From positions 1 to 59,385 of the forward strand of contig CALMJY010000330.1 of assembly GCA_937864815.1 (NCBI GenBank): 59,385 nucleotides of DNA. Reading direction: 5' to 3'. A model generated the notes under the pieces. The model had not been told where the DNA came from and searched no databases. It saw only the letters and a list, made by a program, of their open reading frames with translations. The translations under genes were made by a program, and so were the position numbers. Shown in pieces: positions 39,047-48,552 of this stretch; within the stretch, counting starts at the first letter, position 1, and each line of letters opens with the position of its first letter. This stretch comes from an uncultured Bacteroidota bacterium (lineage in GTDB: Bacteria > Bacteroidota > Bacteroidia > Bacteroidales > VadinHA17).

Positions 39047-41350
39047 TCAGGAACTCTTTTTGGATTTATCGCTGTTTTCTATTATCCTGATACAGTCTTC
39101 TTTAGAAAGCTTCTCTGCATCAGTTCCCTTGGGAAGTCTGAAATTTTGTTTGTCTTTTGTAAGGTATGGGCCGTACTTTCCGTTCAGAAGCATTATGTCA
39201 CCAAAATCCTTCAGAACTTTCTTCTTGTCATTTTCATTCTTTTCATTAATCAGTTCTAATGCCCTCTCGATTGTTACAGTATGAGGGTCGTCAACACCTT
39301 TTTTGAGTGAAAAGAATTTTCCCTGAAATCTGACAAACGGACCAAAGCGGCCAACTCCTGCCACTATTTCAGAACCCTCGTGTTCACCTATGGTTCTGGG
39401 AAGACGGAACAGATTAAGTGCCTCCTCAAGTGTAATAGTTTCGAGCAGCTGGTTTTTAGCCAGGCTGGCAAACTTGGGTTTTTCGTCGTTGCCTGATTCA
39501 CCTATCTGTGCTACCGGTCCGAACCGGCCCATTCTTACAGTTACAGGTTCTCCAGTTTCAGGATGATTACCCAGCAGCCTGATCCCGGTCTTTCTCTCTT
39601 TCTTTTCAAGTGTGCTGGTTACTGTTTTATGAAATGGCCTGTAGAATTTGTCAATCATCCCGGTCCATTTGAGTTTACCTTCCGCAATCTCGTCAAACTG
39701 TTCTTCAACTTCTGCAGTAAAATGGTAATCAACAATATCTGAAAAATTCTCAAGCAGAAAATCATTTACTATCATTCCTATATCCTGTGGAAACAGCTTT
39801 GATTTTTCCTTTCCGGTAATCTCAGACTTTACTGATGATGTAATTTTTCCTTTAGAAAGAGAAATAATCTGAATATTACGTTTTTCTCCCGGCCTGTCCT
39901 CCCTGGATACATACCCCCTGTTCTGGATTGTGGAAATTGTTGGAGCATATGTTGACGGCCTTCCGATTCCGAGCTCCTCAAGCTTCTTCACAAGACTGGC
40001 TTCTGTATACCGGGGTGGAGGTGTTGTGAATCTCTGTGTTGCTGTTATATTATTATATAGGAGAGGCATTCCTTTTCTGACAGGTGGTATTACATATCTT
40101 TCCTCATCACCGTTCTCCTGGTCACTTGATTCCGTATATACCCTCAGGAATCCGTCAAATTTTATCACCTCGCCGTTAGCCTGGAATGTAACAGGCGAGT
40201 TATTCATATCTATTGAAATTGTTGTCTTTTCAATTTCTGCATCGGCCATCTGTGAGGCTACCGTTCTTTTCCAGATCAGTTCATAAAGCTTCTTCTCATT
40301 TAAGGTACCTGTTGTGGCAGAATGATCAAGATAAGCAGGCCTTATAGCTTCATGCGCCTCCTGGGCTCCTTTTGACCTGGTTTTGAACTGTCTGGTCTTT
40401 GAATATTTTTCACCGAATTCAGATACAATCATTTCCCTCGATTTGACAAGAGCCAGTTTCGACAGGTTTGTAGAATCTGTCCTCATATATGTTATCCTAC
40501 CGGCTTCATATAGCTTCTGCGCCACAGCCATAGTTTGTGCCACTGAAAAACCGAGCTTCCTGTATGCTTCCTGTTGCAGGGTGGAGGTAGTAAAAGGAGG
40601 TGCAGGTGATCTTGAACCAGGTTTTACAGTTATATTACCGACAGAAAATAGCGAATCTTTGCAAAGCTCAATGAACTTCTGGGCTTCCTTTACATCAGTA
40701 AATCTTTTCGAAGCTTCTGCCTTGATAATAACATTACCTGAACCCCCGGAGCTTATCTCAAAAATTGCCGAGATACGGTAAGAAGATTCTGTTTCAAATG
40801 TGATAATTTCCCTTTCCCTTTCAACTATCAGTCTTACTGCAACAGACTGAACCCTGCCTGCAGAGAGTGAGGGCTGAACCTTTTTCCACAGGACGGGTGA
40901 TATCTCAAAACCAACAAGCCTGTCGAGGATACGTCTTGCCTGCTGAGAATTCACAAGGTTCATGTCAACCTGACGTGGATTCTGGATAGCAGCAGCAATT
41001 GCCTCCTTTGTTATTTCATGGAAAACAATTCTTTTAGTGTTTTTCAGATCAAGATCCAGGACACTGACCAGATGCCATGCTATGGCTTCTCCTTCACGGT
41101 CTTCATCAGATGCTATCCATATATTTTTGGACTCAGCTGCAACCTTTCTAAGCTCATTTACAATTTTGGTTTTATCCTTTGGAATTTCATAGGTGGGACT
41201 GAAATTGTTTTCAATATCAATACCGAGATTCTTTTTTGCAAGATCTCTAATATGCCCGAAACTTGAAATTACGCGGAAATCTTTTCCCAGGAATTTTTCA
41301 ATGGTTTTAGCTTTCGCAGGGGACTCAACAATAACAAGATTTTCGATCAT
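39047..41350 (-). CDS. topA: DNA topoisomerase I
   Basis: 767 residues. The TOPRIM domain has IVESPAKAKTIEKFLG (7-22) and ASDEDREGEAIAWHL (about 80-94). The active-site tyrosine is Y288 in RITYMRTDST. C-terminal repeats (GRFGPVAQIGE, GRFGPFVRFQG, GKYGPYLTKD) are the topoisomerase I-associated repeat type rather than Cys4 zinc fingers. It relaxes negative supercoils. It lies 10 bases before the arginase-fold gene and is divergent from the penicillin-binding protein gene. Confidence 0.97.
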   Translation of the reverse strand: MIENLVIVESPAKAKTIEKFLGKDFRVISSFGHIRDLAKKNLGIDIENNFSPTYEIPKDKTKIVNELRKVAAESKNIWIASDEDREGEAIAWHLVSVLDLDLKNTKRIVFHEITKEAIAAAIQNPRQVDMNLVNSQQARRILDRLVGFEISPVLWKKVQPSLSAGRVQSVAVRLIVEREREIITFETESSYRISAIFEISSGGSGNVIIKAEASKRFTDVKEAQKFIELCKDSLFSVGNITVKPGSRSPAPPFTTSTLQQEAYRKLGFSVAQTMAVAQKLYEAGRITYMRTDSTNLSKLALVKSREMIVSEFGEKYSKTRQFKTRSKGAQEAHEAIRPAYLDHSATTGTLNEKKLYELIWKRTVASQMADAEIEKTTISIDMNNSPVTFQANGEVIKFDGFLRVYTESSDQENGDEERYVIPPVRKGMPLLYNNITATQRFTTPPPRYTEASLVKKLEELGIGRPSTYAPTISTIQNRGYVSREDRPGEKRNIQIISLSKGKITSSVKSEITGKEKSKLFPQDIGMIVNDFLLENFSDIVDYHFTAEVEEQFDEIAEGKLKWTGMIDKFYRPFHKTVTSTLEKKERKTGIRLLGNHPETGEPVTVRMGRFGPVAQIGESGNDEKPKFASLAKNQLLETITLEEALNLFRLPRTIGEHEGSEIVAGVGRFGPFVRFQGKFFSLKKGVDDPHTVTIERALELINEKNENDKKKVLKDFGDIMLLNGKYGPYLTKDKQNFRLPKGTDAEKLSKEDCIRIIENSDKSKKSS

Positions 41351-41444
41351 TTCCAGGTAAGATTAATTCTGTAAAAAACACGACAAAGTAAATCAATTAG
41401 GTGGCAATCTTCAAAATAAACCTGTAAGATTCTTTATTATTTAC

Positions 41445-41452
41445 TATTTTTG
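41445..41452 (+). promoter_or_regulatory. -7 box of the class A PBP gene
   Basis: TATTTTTG, 19 bases before the ATG at 41472. It is an exact TAnnTTTG match; no -33 TTG was seen at the right spacing. Confidence 0.45.
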
Positions 41453-41471
41453 GCGCAAACATCAGGCGCTA

Positions 41472-43817
41472 ATGTTACGCTTTACAGATAACACAAAATA
41501 TCTGATTTGGTTCTGGACACTGTTCATATTACCTATTGCATTTATAATACTTCTGTTCATTCTAATATCCAGGGAAAAGCTCGGACCTATGCCATCATTC
41601 AGGGAACTTGAGAATCCCGAATACTGGCTTGCAGCTGAGGTATATTCTGAGGATGGAGTATTGCTTGGAAAGATCAGCATTGAAAATCTTACATGGACCG
41701 AATATAAAGATCTCTCACCCTGGCTGACCGATGCTCTTATTGCTACTGAAGATATACGTTATTACAGACACTCAGGGATAGATATAAGGGGGCTCGGAAG
41801 AGCTGTAATAAAATCTGTTCTTCTCGGGCAGAATACCGGAGGCGGGAGCACTATATCACAGCAGTTGGCAAAGCAATTATATCCCCGTGATACTGCACGT
41901 ACCTCAGCAGTAATGAGAATAGTGAAGCTGGGGGTATCCAAATTCAAGGAGTGGCAGACAGCTGTCAAGCTTGAGCGTTTCTACACCAAGGAGGAGATTA
42001 TTGCAATGTATCTTAATAAATTTGACTTTCTGTACAACGCAATAGGGATAAGATCGGCGGCAAAAGTATATTTCAATACTACACCCGACTCACTTAATCT
42101 TCAGCAGGCAGCAGTACTGGTAGGAATGCTGAAGAATTCCGCATTATATAATCCGGTGAGGAATTATGACCTCATGCTGGAAAGGAGAAATGTTGTTATT
42201 TCCCAGATGGCTAAATATGGCTATATCACTCAGTCTGTTGCTGATTCTGTTATTAAACTTCCAATAGACTCCAGATTCAAGGTTGAAGATCATAATACTG
42301 GTCTTGCCACCTACCTGCGGGAATATATAAGGTTTCTGATGCGGAGACCGGAGCCTGACCGCCTGAAATACCAGAATCAGTCCTCCTATGATGATGCTTT
42401 ATGGGAGTGGCAGAATAATCAGCTCTATGGCTGGTGTAATAAAAATCTGAAGCCTGATGGTACAACCTATAATATTTATAAGGACGGGCTGAAGATCTAT
42501 ACTACTATTAATTCCAGGATGCAGAAATATGCTGAAGAAGCCCTGACGGAACATCTTTCGGCAGAAATACAACCAGATTTTTACAAGAGGGCTAAAGGAT
42601 TTAAGAATCCGCCTTATTCGGATGACGTCACGAAAAAAGAGATAGATGAGATTATGAAGCAATCTATCATCAGGACCGAACGATACGGGTCAATGTGGAG
42701 GGCAGGTATATCTGAAGATTCAATAATGATCTCTTTTAATACCCCTGTTAAGATGAAAGTTTTTTCATGGAAGGGAGAAATAGATACTGTAATGACCCCT
42801 CTTGATTCAGTCAGATATTACAAGTTTTTTGTCCGATCAGCATTTATGGTTGAAGATCCTCATACCGGCTATGTAAAAGCGTATGTGGGAGGTCCTGATT
42901 TCAGATATTTTAAATATGATGCGGTTACACAACAGCGTAAGCAGGTAGGGAGTACCATCAAACCATTCCTTTATACAATTGCAATGCAGAATGGCTATTC
43001 TCCATGTTATGAAGTTGAAAATGTTCCCCGTTCATTTGATGTAAACGATTCCACATGGACACCAAAAAGCTCAGGACCCAAAGAATATCACGGACGTATG
43101 GTTACATTAAAATGGGGTCTGGCCCAGTCGGAGAACTATATTTCAGCATGGCTCATGCAGCAGTTCAAACCAACTGCGGTAACTGACCTGATGCAAAAAA
43201 TGGGGATCCGGAGTTTCATTGATCCTGTTCCTTCAATATTCCTTGGAACTTCCGACATTAAGCTTGAAGAGATGGTTGGTGCCTATGGTACATATGTAAA
43301 TAAGGGAGTATATACCCGCCCCATGTATGTTACCAGGATTGAAGATAAGAACGGGAATGTAATTTCAAGATTTACTCCAAAAATTGAAGAGGTATTGAGT
43401 GAAGAACATGCATACCTCATGATTAATCTTCTCCAGAATGTTGTGCTCACGGGTTCAGGAAGAAGAATGCGGGTGGAGCCATATAACCTTATGAACCAGA
43501 TAGGAGGGAAAACCGGTACGACACAGAACCATTCAAACGGTTGGTTTATAGGAGTGACACCAAACCTGGTAGGAGGAGTATGGAGCGGTTGGGAAGACCA
43601 GGCTATTCATTTTGAAACACTCGGAGAGGGACAGGGCGCCAATATGGCACTTCCCGTATTTGCCATCTTCCTGAAGAAAGTATATTCTGATCCTCAGTTT
43701 GGCATTATGGAAACTGATGAGTTTGAAAAACCTGCCGATTTCCACTGGGAACTTGACTGTGAAAAGGTCAAGAAGCAGAATTCACGTCGTGAAAATGCAA
43801 GACGGTACAGATATTAA
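41472..43817 (+). CDS. class A penicillin-binding protein (glycosyltransferase-transpeptidase)
   Basis: 781 residues. A short cytoplasmic part and one membrane helix (FILPIAFIILLFILI) come first. The GT51 domain (about 60-240) has catalytic E93 in ATEDIRYYRHSGID and GGGSTISQQLAKQL. The transpeptidase domain (about 430-740) has the serine S494 in STIK, the S-x-N motif QSEN and the KTG motif GGKTGTT. It polymerises and crosslinks peptidoglycan in the periplasm. It is monocistronic, and the stop codon runs directly into a tandem heptamer repeat. Confidence 0.95.
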   Translation: MLRFTDNTKYLIWFWTLFILPIAFIILLFILISREKLGPMPSFRELENPEYWLAAEVYSEDGVLLGKISIENLTWTEYKDLSPWLTDALIATEDIRYYRHSGIDIRGLGRAVIKSVLLGQNTGGGSTISQQLAKQLYPRDTARTSAVMRIVKLGVSKFKEWQTAVKLERFYTKEEIIAMYLNKFDFLYNAIGIRSAAKVYFNTTPDSLNLQQAAVLVGMLKNSALYNPVRNYDLMLERRNVVISQMAKYGYITQSVADSVIKLPIDSRFKVEDHNTGLATYLREYIRFLMRRPEPDRLKYQNQSSYDDALWEWQNNQLYGWCNKNLKPDGTTYNIYKDGLKIYTTINSRMQKYAEEALTEHLSAEIQPDFYKRAKGFKNPPYSDDVTKKEIDEIMKQSIIRTERYGSMWRAGISEDSIMISFNTPVKMKVFSWKGEIDTVMTPLDSVRYYKFFVRSAFMVEDPHTGYVKAYVGGPDFRYFKYDAVTQQRKQVGSTIKPFLYTIAMQNGYSPCYEVENVPRSFDVNDSTWTPKSSGPKEYHGRMVTLKWGLAQSENYISAWLMQQFKPTAVTDLMQKMGIRSFIDPVPSIFLGTSDIKLEEMVGAYGTYVNKGVYTRPMYVTRIEDKNGNVISRFTPKIEEVLSEEHAYLMINLLQNVVLTGSGRRMRVEPYNLMNQIGGKTGTTQNHSNGWFIGVTPNLVGGVWSGWEDQAIHFETLGEGQGANMALPVFAIFLKKVYSDPQFGIMETDEFEKPADFHWELDCEKVKKQNSRRENARRYRY

Positions 43818-43820
43818 ACC

Positions 43821-43869
43821 GGCAACCGGCTAACGGCGACCGGCAACCGGCAACCGGCAACCGGCAACC
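43821..43869. repeat. tandem heptamer array, unit GGCAACC
   Basis: Seven consecutive 7-base units starting 3 bases after the PBP stop: GGCAACC, GGCTAAC, GGCGACC and then four exact GGCAACC, followed by a decayed GGAAATC. Five of seven units are perfect. It is a local, recent-looking array and could vary in copy number. It lies between convergent genes. Confidence 0.9.
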
Positions 43870-43920
43870 GGAAATCACTTAATGAGTCTTTTTCAACACT
43901 AAGCTGCAAGGCATTTCTTC

Positions 43921-43948
43921 CCTGCGTCCTGCGTCCTGAGCCTTGCGC
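43921..43948. repeat. second heptamer array, unit CCTGCGT
   Basis: Four 7-base units: CCTGCGT twice exactly, then CCTGAGC and CTTGCGC. It ends 4 bases before the radA stop codon, in the same convergent gap as the GGCAACC array, with the same period but another sequence. Confidence 0.65.
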
Positions 43949-43952
43949 CCAT

Positions 43953-45314
43953 CTAAGAAAACAAGGATCTTACAAGGTGTTCGATTTTCCCCACAGAAAT
44001 TACTTCTATATTCATTCCTTCTGAGGAGATATTCCTGTGATATTTGGAGATATAAATTTTTGTGAATCCCATCTTTGAGGCTTCCCTGATCCGCTGTTCA
44101 ATCCTTGACACAGGTCTTATTTCTCCGGAAAGTCCGGCTTCTCCAGCGAAGCATACCTCACGGCCAATCGGTATATCCAGATTTGAAGAGAGAACAGAAC
44201 TTAAAATCGCCATATCCATAGCAGGGTCACTTACTTTTATTCCTCCTGCAATATTCAGAAAGACATCTTTTACGCCAAGCTTGAATCCGGCTCTTTTCTC
44301 CAGCACTGCCAATAACATATTAAGTCTTCGAATGTCAAATCCTGTCGAACTTCGCTGAGGAGTTCCATACACTGCAGAGCTTACTAGCGCCTGCGTTTCG
44401 ATAAGGAAAGGACGAAGACCGTCTACCGTTGCAGCAATTGAAATACCGCTCAAAGCTTCATCGTGCTGGTTGATAAATAATTCTGACGGATTTGATACCT
44501 CCCGCAATCCTCTTTCCACCATTTCAAAAATACCTATTTCAGAGGTTGATCCGAATCTGTTCTTCACTGATCTTAAAATCCGGTAAACGTAATTGTTGTC
44601 GCCTTCGAAATAGAGTACAACATCCACAATATGTTCAAGGACTTTCGGCCCTGCAAGTGTTCCGTCCTTGGTAATATGTCCGATAAGAAATACAGGGATC
44701 CTTGTTATTTTCGAATATTTGAGAAGCTGTGCAGCACATTCTCTTACCTGAGATACAGTTCCGGCAGAGGATTCCAGTGCTGATGTGCTGATAGTCTGGA
44801 CAGAATCGATTATAATCAGTCCCGGTTTAAGATTTTCAGCATGAACCAGAATCCTTTCGAGTTCTGTTTCACTTAAGATATAACATTCAGGGTTTGAATG
44901 CTTCATTCTTTTTGCCCTCAGACTGATCTGCTCTTCACTCTCTTCGCCGGAAACGTACAGAATCCGTTTATCCTTCAGGGCAAGTGCTATCTGAAGGGCA
45001 AGTGTTGATTTGCCAACCCCCGGTTCTCCTCCGAGTAGAATAAGGGAACCGGATACAATTCCACCACCAAGTATACGGTCGAGTTCTGATATTCCTGATT
45101 TGTTGCGGCTGAATTCATCGGATTTAATATCGTCGAGTCTTTCAGGTTTTCTTTTTTCCTGTGTTACAATAAAAGATGTATCGCGGGAACCAGAGCCCTG
45201 AACTATCTCTTCGTGATAGCTGTTCCATTCCTTGCAGGAAGGACATCTGCCAATCCATTTGGGAGATTCAGCCCCGCAGTTCTGGCAGACAAAAACTGTC
45301 TTGTTCTTAGCCAT
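43953..45314 (-). CDS. radA: DNA repair protein RadA
   Basis: 453 residues. An N-terminal C4 zinc finger (CQNCGAESPKWIGRCPSC, 10-27) is followed by a RecA-like ATPase with Walker A GEPGVGKST (about 94) and the RadA motif KNRFGS (about 250). A C-terminal Lon-protease-like domain (about 290-453) lacks protease residues as usual. It promotes branch migration in recombination. Its start overlaps the flippase-like gene by 8 bases, giving a panD-flippase-radA operon. Confidence 0.96.
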   Translation of the reverse strand: MAKNKTVFVCQNCGAESPKWIGRCPSCKEWNSYHEEIVQGSGSRDTSFIVTQEKRKPERLDDIKSDEFSRNKSGISELDRILGGGIVSGSLILLGGEPGVGKSTLALQIALALKDKRILYVSGEESEEQISLRAKRMKHSNPECYILSETELERILVHAENLKPGLIIIDSVQTISTSALESSAGTVSQVRECAAQLLKYSKITRIPVFLIGHITKDGTLAGPKVLEHIVDVVLYFEGDNNYVYRILRSVKNRFGSTSEIGIFEMVERGLREVSNPSELFINQHDEALSGISIAATVDGLRPFLIETQALVSSAVYGTPQRSSTGFDIRRLNMLLAVLEKRAGFKLGVKDVFLNIAGGIKVSDPAMDMAILSSVLSSNLDIPIGREVCFAGEAGLSGEIRPVSRIEQRIREASKMGFTKIYISKYHRNISSEGMNIEVISVGKIEHLVRSLFS

Positions 45315-46320
45315 TGTCCTCTTTAGAGCGTTTTCTGAATATCATGAAAAAAGAGAAGGCACCGATAAGCACAACAAATATGAGCTGGGATTCATGTGTC
45401 AGAAGTGCGTATACCAGCCCGTCTTCAAGAGGGATATCATGTACAATAAGCAATCCTCTGGATATTATATAATGAAAGGCCCCCAGCCCGCTTTGTACCG
45501 GAGCTGACATGGCCAGTCCACCAATCACCAGCAGAAAAATGCTGTTTCCGAATGTAATGCCGGAAGTTACTTCAAGGGAGAAGACAACAACCCAGGTCAT
45601 CAGTGCATAGTTAAGCCAGATAAATACTGTATGAAAGACAAACTCCCATTTATGCTTAAGATTGGTGATTGTTTTAAGTCCGTTTATTACGCCTTTTGCC
45701 AGATCGAACATTTTGGCAAAAAACCGGATCTTTCTGAGACTATGCCTGTAACCAATAATAAACCCGAGGGACACTGATCCTAAAACAAAAAGGGTGGCCC
45801 AAAGAATCCATGTTGAGCCAAAAACAGCAATTACATTCTGTTCAATAGGCACGAGTATACTCTCCTTCATGAAAATTCCTATATCACTGCTGCTGGTAAA
45901 AATCAATGTAATCATAATGATCAGCAGTGAAATAAAGTCGATAGTTCTTTCAATCACTACAGTGCCAATCAGCTGATCGACAGGAATTTTTTCTTTTCTC
46001 CCCAGAGCAACGCATCTTGTTATTTCCCCAATCCTGGGAAGAGCAAGGTTTGCAAGATAACCAGTCATTAATGCATAGAAAGAATTCATCAGAGATGGGT
46101 GGTGCCCAAGGGGATTTATAAGCAGTACCCATCGTCTTGCCCTGCTGACAAAAGCAACAAACCCAAAGAATACAGACAGGAGGAGCCATGAATAGTCAGC
46201 TACCCTGAGTTCTGCCACAAGTTTATTGAAATTCACTGACCGGAATGCAAGCCACATCAGAGCCACTCCGACAACAAGAAAAGCAATGAACTTAAGTGTC
46301 TGCAGGATGTTTTTTCTCAA
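45307..46320 (-). CDS. LPG synthase/AglD-type integral membrane protein (UPF0104)
   Basis: 337 residues with about eight membrane helices. The N-terminal helix ends in VNFNKLVAEL, then RARRWVLLINPLG and YLANLALPRIGEITRC, a pattern typical of the lysylphosphatidylglycerol synthase transmembrane/UPF0104 flippase-like family. LPG synthases also have a soluble transferase domain, which is absent here, so lipid flipping is more likely than aminoacylation. It lies 2 bases after panD and overlaps radA by 8 bases; no functional tie to either is evident. Confidence 0.83.
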   Translation of the reverse strand: MRKNILQTLKFIAFLVVGVALMWLAFRSVNFNKLVAELRVADYSWLLLSVFFGFVAFVSRARRWVLLINPLGHHPSLMNSFYALMTGYLANLALPRIGEITRCVALGRKEKIPVDQLIGTVVIERTIDFISLLIIMITLIFTSSSDIGIFMKESILVPIEQNVIAVFGSTWILWATLFVLGSVSLGFIIGYRHSLRKIRFFAKMFDLAKGVINGLKTITNLKHKWEFVFHTVFIWLNYALMTWVVVFSLEVTSGITFGNSIFLLVIGGLAMSAPVQSGLGAFHYIISRGLLIVHDIPLEDGLVYALLTHESQLIFVVLIGAFSFFMIFRKRSKEDNG

Positions 46321-46322
46321 GA

Positions 46323-46673
46323 TCAGATCAGTTTGTTCGTGTTAGTATCAGGAAAAACAATTGTTGGTTTAAATAGTTTAGCCTCTTCTGAATTCATCAT
46401 TGCAAAAGACATTATTATAATAATATCACCAACAATTACTTTTCTTGCGGCAGCTCCATTCAGACAAATCTCACCTGAACCTCTGTTGCCTTTTATTACA
46501 TATGTTTCAATTCTTTCTCCGTTATTGAGATTGAGTACATGTACTTTTTCATTTTCAATAAGACGGGCAGCATCCATCAGATCTTCATCTATGGTGATGC
46601 TTCCAATGTAATTCAGGTTTGCCCCGGTTATGGAGGCTTGATGGATTTTCGATTTTAAGACTTCAATAAACAT
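46323..46673 (-). CDS. panD: aspartate 1-decarboxylase
   Basis: 116-residue pro-enzyme that makes beta-alanine for pantothenate. The self-cleavage site G24-S25 in YIGSITID, which yields the pyruvoyl group, is intact, as is the C-terminal [16 protein letters not shown] region. It is neighbour to panC on the same strand but has its own promoter-like boxes inside the panC 3' end. Confidence 0.96.
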   Translation of the reverse strand: MFIEVLKSKIHQASITGANLNYIGSITIDEDLMDAARLIENEKVHVLNLNNGERIETYVIKGNRGSGEICLNGAAARKVIVGDIIIIMSFAMMNSEEAKLFKPTIVFPDTNTNKLI

Positions 46674-46706
46674 GGTGTTGTAAATGAAACGGAATAAAAT
46701 AAACTA

Positions 46707-46737
46707 CAAAGGTAATCAACCTTTTTGTTCAGACCAA
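46707..46737 (-). promoter_or_regulatory. promoter of panD operon
   Basis: On the minus strand TTG (46735-46737), 20 bases, then TACCTTTG (46707-46714). The start of transcription is expected near 46700, 27 bases before the panD ATG. The -33 part overlaps the end of panC. Confidence 0.55.
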
Positions 46738-47586
46738 CCCTATTTCAATATTATCAATAAGTCTGATCTTACCTGCTTTAACGGCAATACATCCATAATA
46801 TTTTTCCCCTGCAATCATTTCTGCCCTGTTCTCTACAGGTTTCAGCTCCGTATCGTCCACAATTTCAAAATAGATTAATTCAAAGTTTTCTAAATTTTCA
46901 ATGTTCCTTTTAACCATTAACTGAATTTCAGGAATGTCATTTTCTCTGATCATTAATGAAGCCTGCTTAATTGTTTTGTAAATTAAAGGAGCATTCATCC
47001 GGATTTCAGGTTCCAGAAGCATGTTTCTGCTGCTCATTGCCAGTCCGTCTTTTTCGCGGATAATCGGATGAGGAATAATCTTCACTTTGTCTCCTGTTTG
47101 TCTGACGAGTTCCTTTATTACAGCCAGTTGCTGAAAATCCTTTAGTCCGAAAATAGCCAGATCGGGTTTAACTATATCAAATAAGCGGCTTACAACCTGT
47201 CCCACTCCGTTAAAATGGCCCGGGCGATGCTTTGCTTCCATTACCAGGTCGAGGTTACCGAAACTAAATACCCGCTTGTCTTCCACAGGGTAGATCTCCT
47301 CAACAGAAGGAGTGAATACAATATCATTTTCGCGTAAGATATTCTTCAGAAGGCCCAGATCCTTTGCAATATCCCTGGGATAGTTCTTCAGGTCGTTTTT
47401 ATCGTTGAACTGAGTTGGATTGACAAAAATGCTTACAACAACGACAGGGGATTGTTCTGCAGCTGTTCTTACCAGCGAAAGATGTCCTTCGTGAAGCGCG
47501 CCCATGGTAGGCACGAAACCTACAGGAGAGAGACTCAATGATTTTAAAGTGCTTTGCAGCTCATTAATAGTACTTATTACCTTCAT
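46729..47586 (-). CDS. panC: pantothenate synthetase
   Basis: 285 residues. It joins pantoate and beta-alanine with ATP. The HIGH-type motif is MGALHEGHLSL (29-39), FVNPTQFNDKNDL follows, and the KMSKS-like loop is AMSSRN. It is functionally paired with panD 55 bases downstream. panB is not in the window. Confidence 0.96.
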   Translation of the reverse strand: MKVISTINELQSTLKSLSLSPVGFVPTMGALHEGHLSLVRTAAEQSPVVVVSIFVNPTQFNDKNDLKNYPRDIAKDLGLLKNILRENDIVFTPSVEEIYPVEDKRVFSFGNLDLVMEAKHRPGHFNGVGQVVSRLFDIVKPDLAIFGLKDFQQLAVIKELVRQTGDKVKIIPHPIIREKDGLAMSSRNMLLEPEIRMNAPLIYKTIKQASLMIRENDIPEIQLMVKRNIENLENFELIYFEIVDDTELKPVENRAEMIAGEKYYGCIAVKAGKIRLIDNIEIGLV

Positions 47587-47598
47587 GTGTTTTTTTTA

Positions 47599-47606
47599 CA
47601 AACCTA
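47599..47606 (-). promoter_or_regulatory. possible -7 box of panC
   Basis: TAGGTTTG on the minus strand, only 12 bases before the ATG, which would give a very short leader. A possible -33 TTG lies 24 bases further up. Weak. Confidence 0.35.
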
Positions 47607-47677
47607 AATGAAAAATATCAGAATGGCCATCAATGAATAGTATAAACTTCTGATAGATGACATTATACAAAAAAGGC

Positions 47678-47711
47678 TTTGATATTAATTCATTTTTTAT
47701 TATTATCTTTG
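47678..47711 (+). promoter_or_regulatory. promoter of the glycogen synthase-like/DUF4270 operon
   Basis: TTTG (47678-47681), a 22-base spacer, then TATCTTTG (47704-47711), 34 bases before the ATG at 47746. Both elements match the Bacteroidota consensus; the spacer is one base long. Confidence 0.6.
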
Positions 47712-47745
47712 CACCTTAAATCGGGCTGGTTATCGAGGGAGATAA

Positions 47746-48552
47746 ATGGAAAGCAAGAAGGTATTATTCATTTCACAGGAGATTACTCCGTACCTTGGTG
47801 AGACAAAGTTGTCAAAGATCGGAAGATATCTTCCACAGGGGATTCAGGAGAAAGGGAAGGAGATCCGGACATTTATGCCACGGTACGGGTGTATTAATGA
47901 AAGAAGGAATCAGCTTCACGAAGTTATCCGTCTTTCAGGAATGAATCTTATAATCGATGATACCGATCACCCACTGATTATTAAAGTTGCATCAATCCAG
48001 TCTGCCCGTATGCAGGTTTATTTTATTGACAATGATGACTATTTTCAACGTAAGCATATTGTGAGTGATTCATCAGGAAAGGAGTTTGAGGACAATGATG
48101 AACGAGCCCTGTTTTTTGCCCGCGGAGTAATTGAAACAGTAAAAAAGCTGAGATGGGCACCTGATATTGTTCACTGTCATGGATGGATGGCATCACTTGT
48201 ACCTGTATATCTTCGTAGTGTATATCATGATGATCCGCTCTTCCATAATTATAAAATAATCTATTCTATATATAATAATGATTTCAAAACACCGTTTAGA
48301 TCAACGTTCGCTGATAAACTGCGTTTCGACGGGATAGACGGTGAAAATCTTAAAATGGTTAAAAAGCCTGACTTTGTAAATGTTTCAAAACTGGCTATTA
48401 AATATTCTGACGGGATCATTATCGGAAGCGAGGAGGTAAATGAAGAACTGGCAAAGCATGTTAAAACAATAAACAAGCCGGTTCTTGCATACAAGGATGA
48501 GTCACAATATATTGATGCCTATAATGAGTTTTATGACAAGCTACTATCATAG
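47746..48552 (+). CDS. glycogen/starch synthase N-terminal-domain protein (GT5)
   Basis: 268 residues that match only the N-terminal Rossmann half of GT5 glycogen synthases: VLFISQEITPYLGETKLSKIGRYLPQGI (compare the E-x-x-P-x-x-K-x-G-G-L-x-D acceptor motif), FMPRYGCINERR and DIVHCHGWMASLVP. The donor-binding C-terminal half (about 200 residues) is absent. The frame ends cleanly and overlaps the next gene, so it looks like a settled short family, not a break. ADP-glucose polymerisation is doubtful. Its position between panC and DUF4270 is, to my knowledge, a conserved neighbourhood in the phylum. Confidence 0.82.
   Translation: MESKKVLFISQEITPYLGETKLSKIGRYLPQGIQEKGKEIRTFMPRYGCINERRNQLHEVIRLSGMNLIIDDTDHPLIIKVASIQSARMQVYFIDNDDYFQRKHIVSDSSGKEFEDNDERALFFARGVIETVKKLRWAPDIVHCHGWMASLVPVYLRSVYHDDPLFHNYKIIYSIYNNDFKTPFRSTFADKLRFDGIDGENLKMVKKPDFVNVSKLAIKYSDGIIIGSEEVNEELAKHVKTINKPVLAYKDESQYIDAYNEFYDKLLS

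Noticed and set aside
43821..43948. Heptamer arrays as a CRISPR array
   Set aside because: Units are 7 bases long, contiguous and without spacers, and there are no cas genes.
47746..48552. Glycogen synthase-like gene as a frameshifted fragment of a full glycogen synthase
   Set aside because: The downstream sequence encodes DUF4270, with no trace of the GT5 C-terminal half in any frame.
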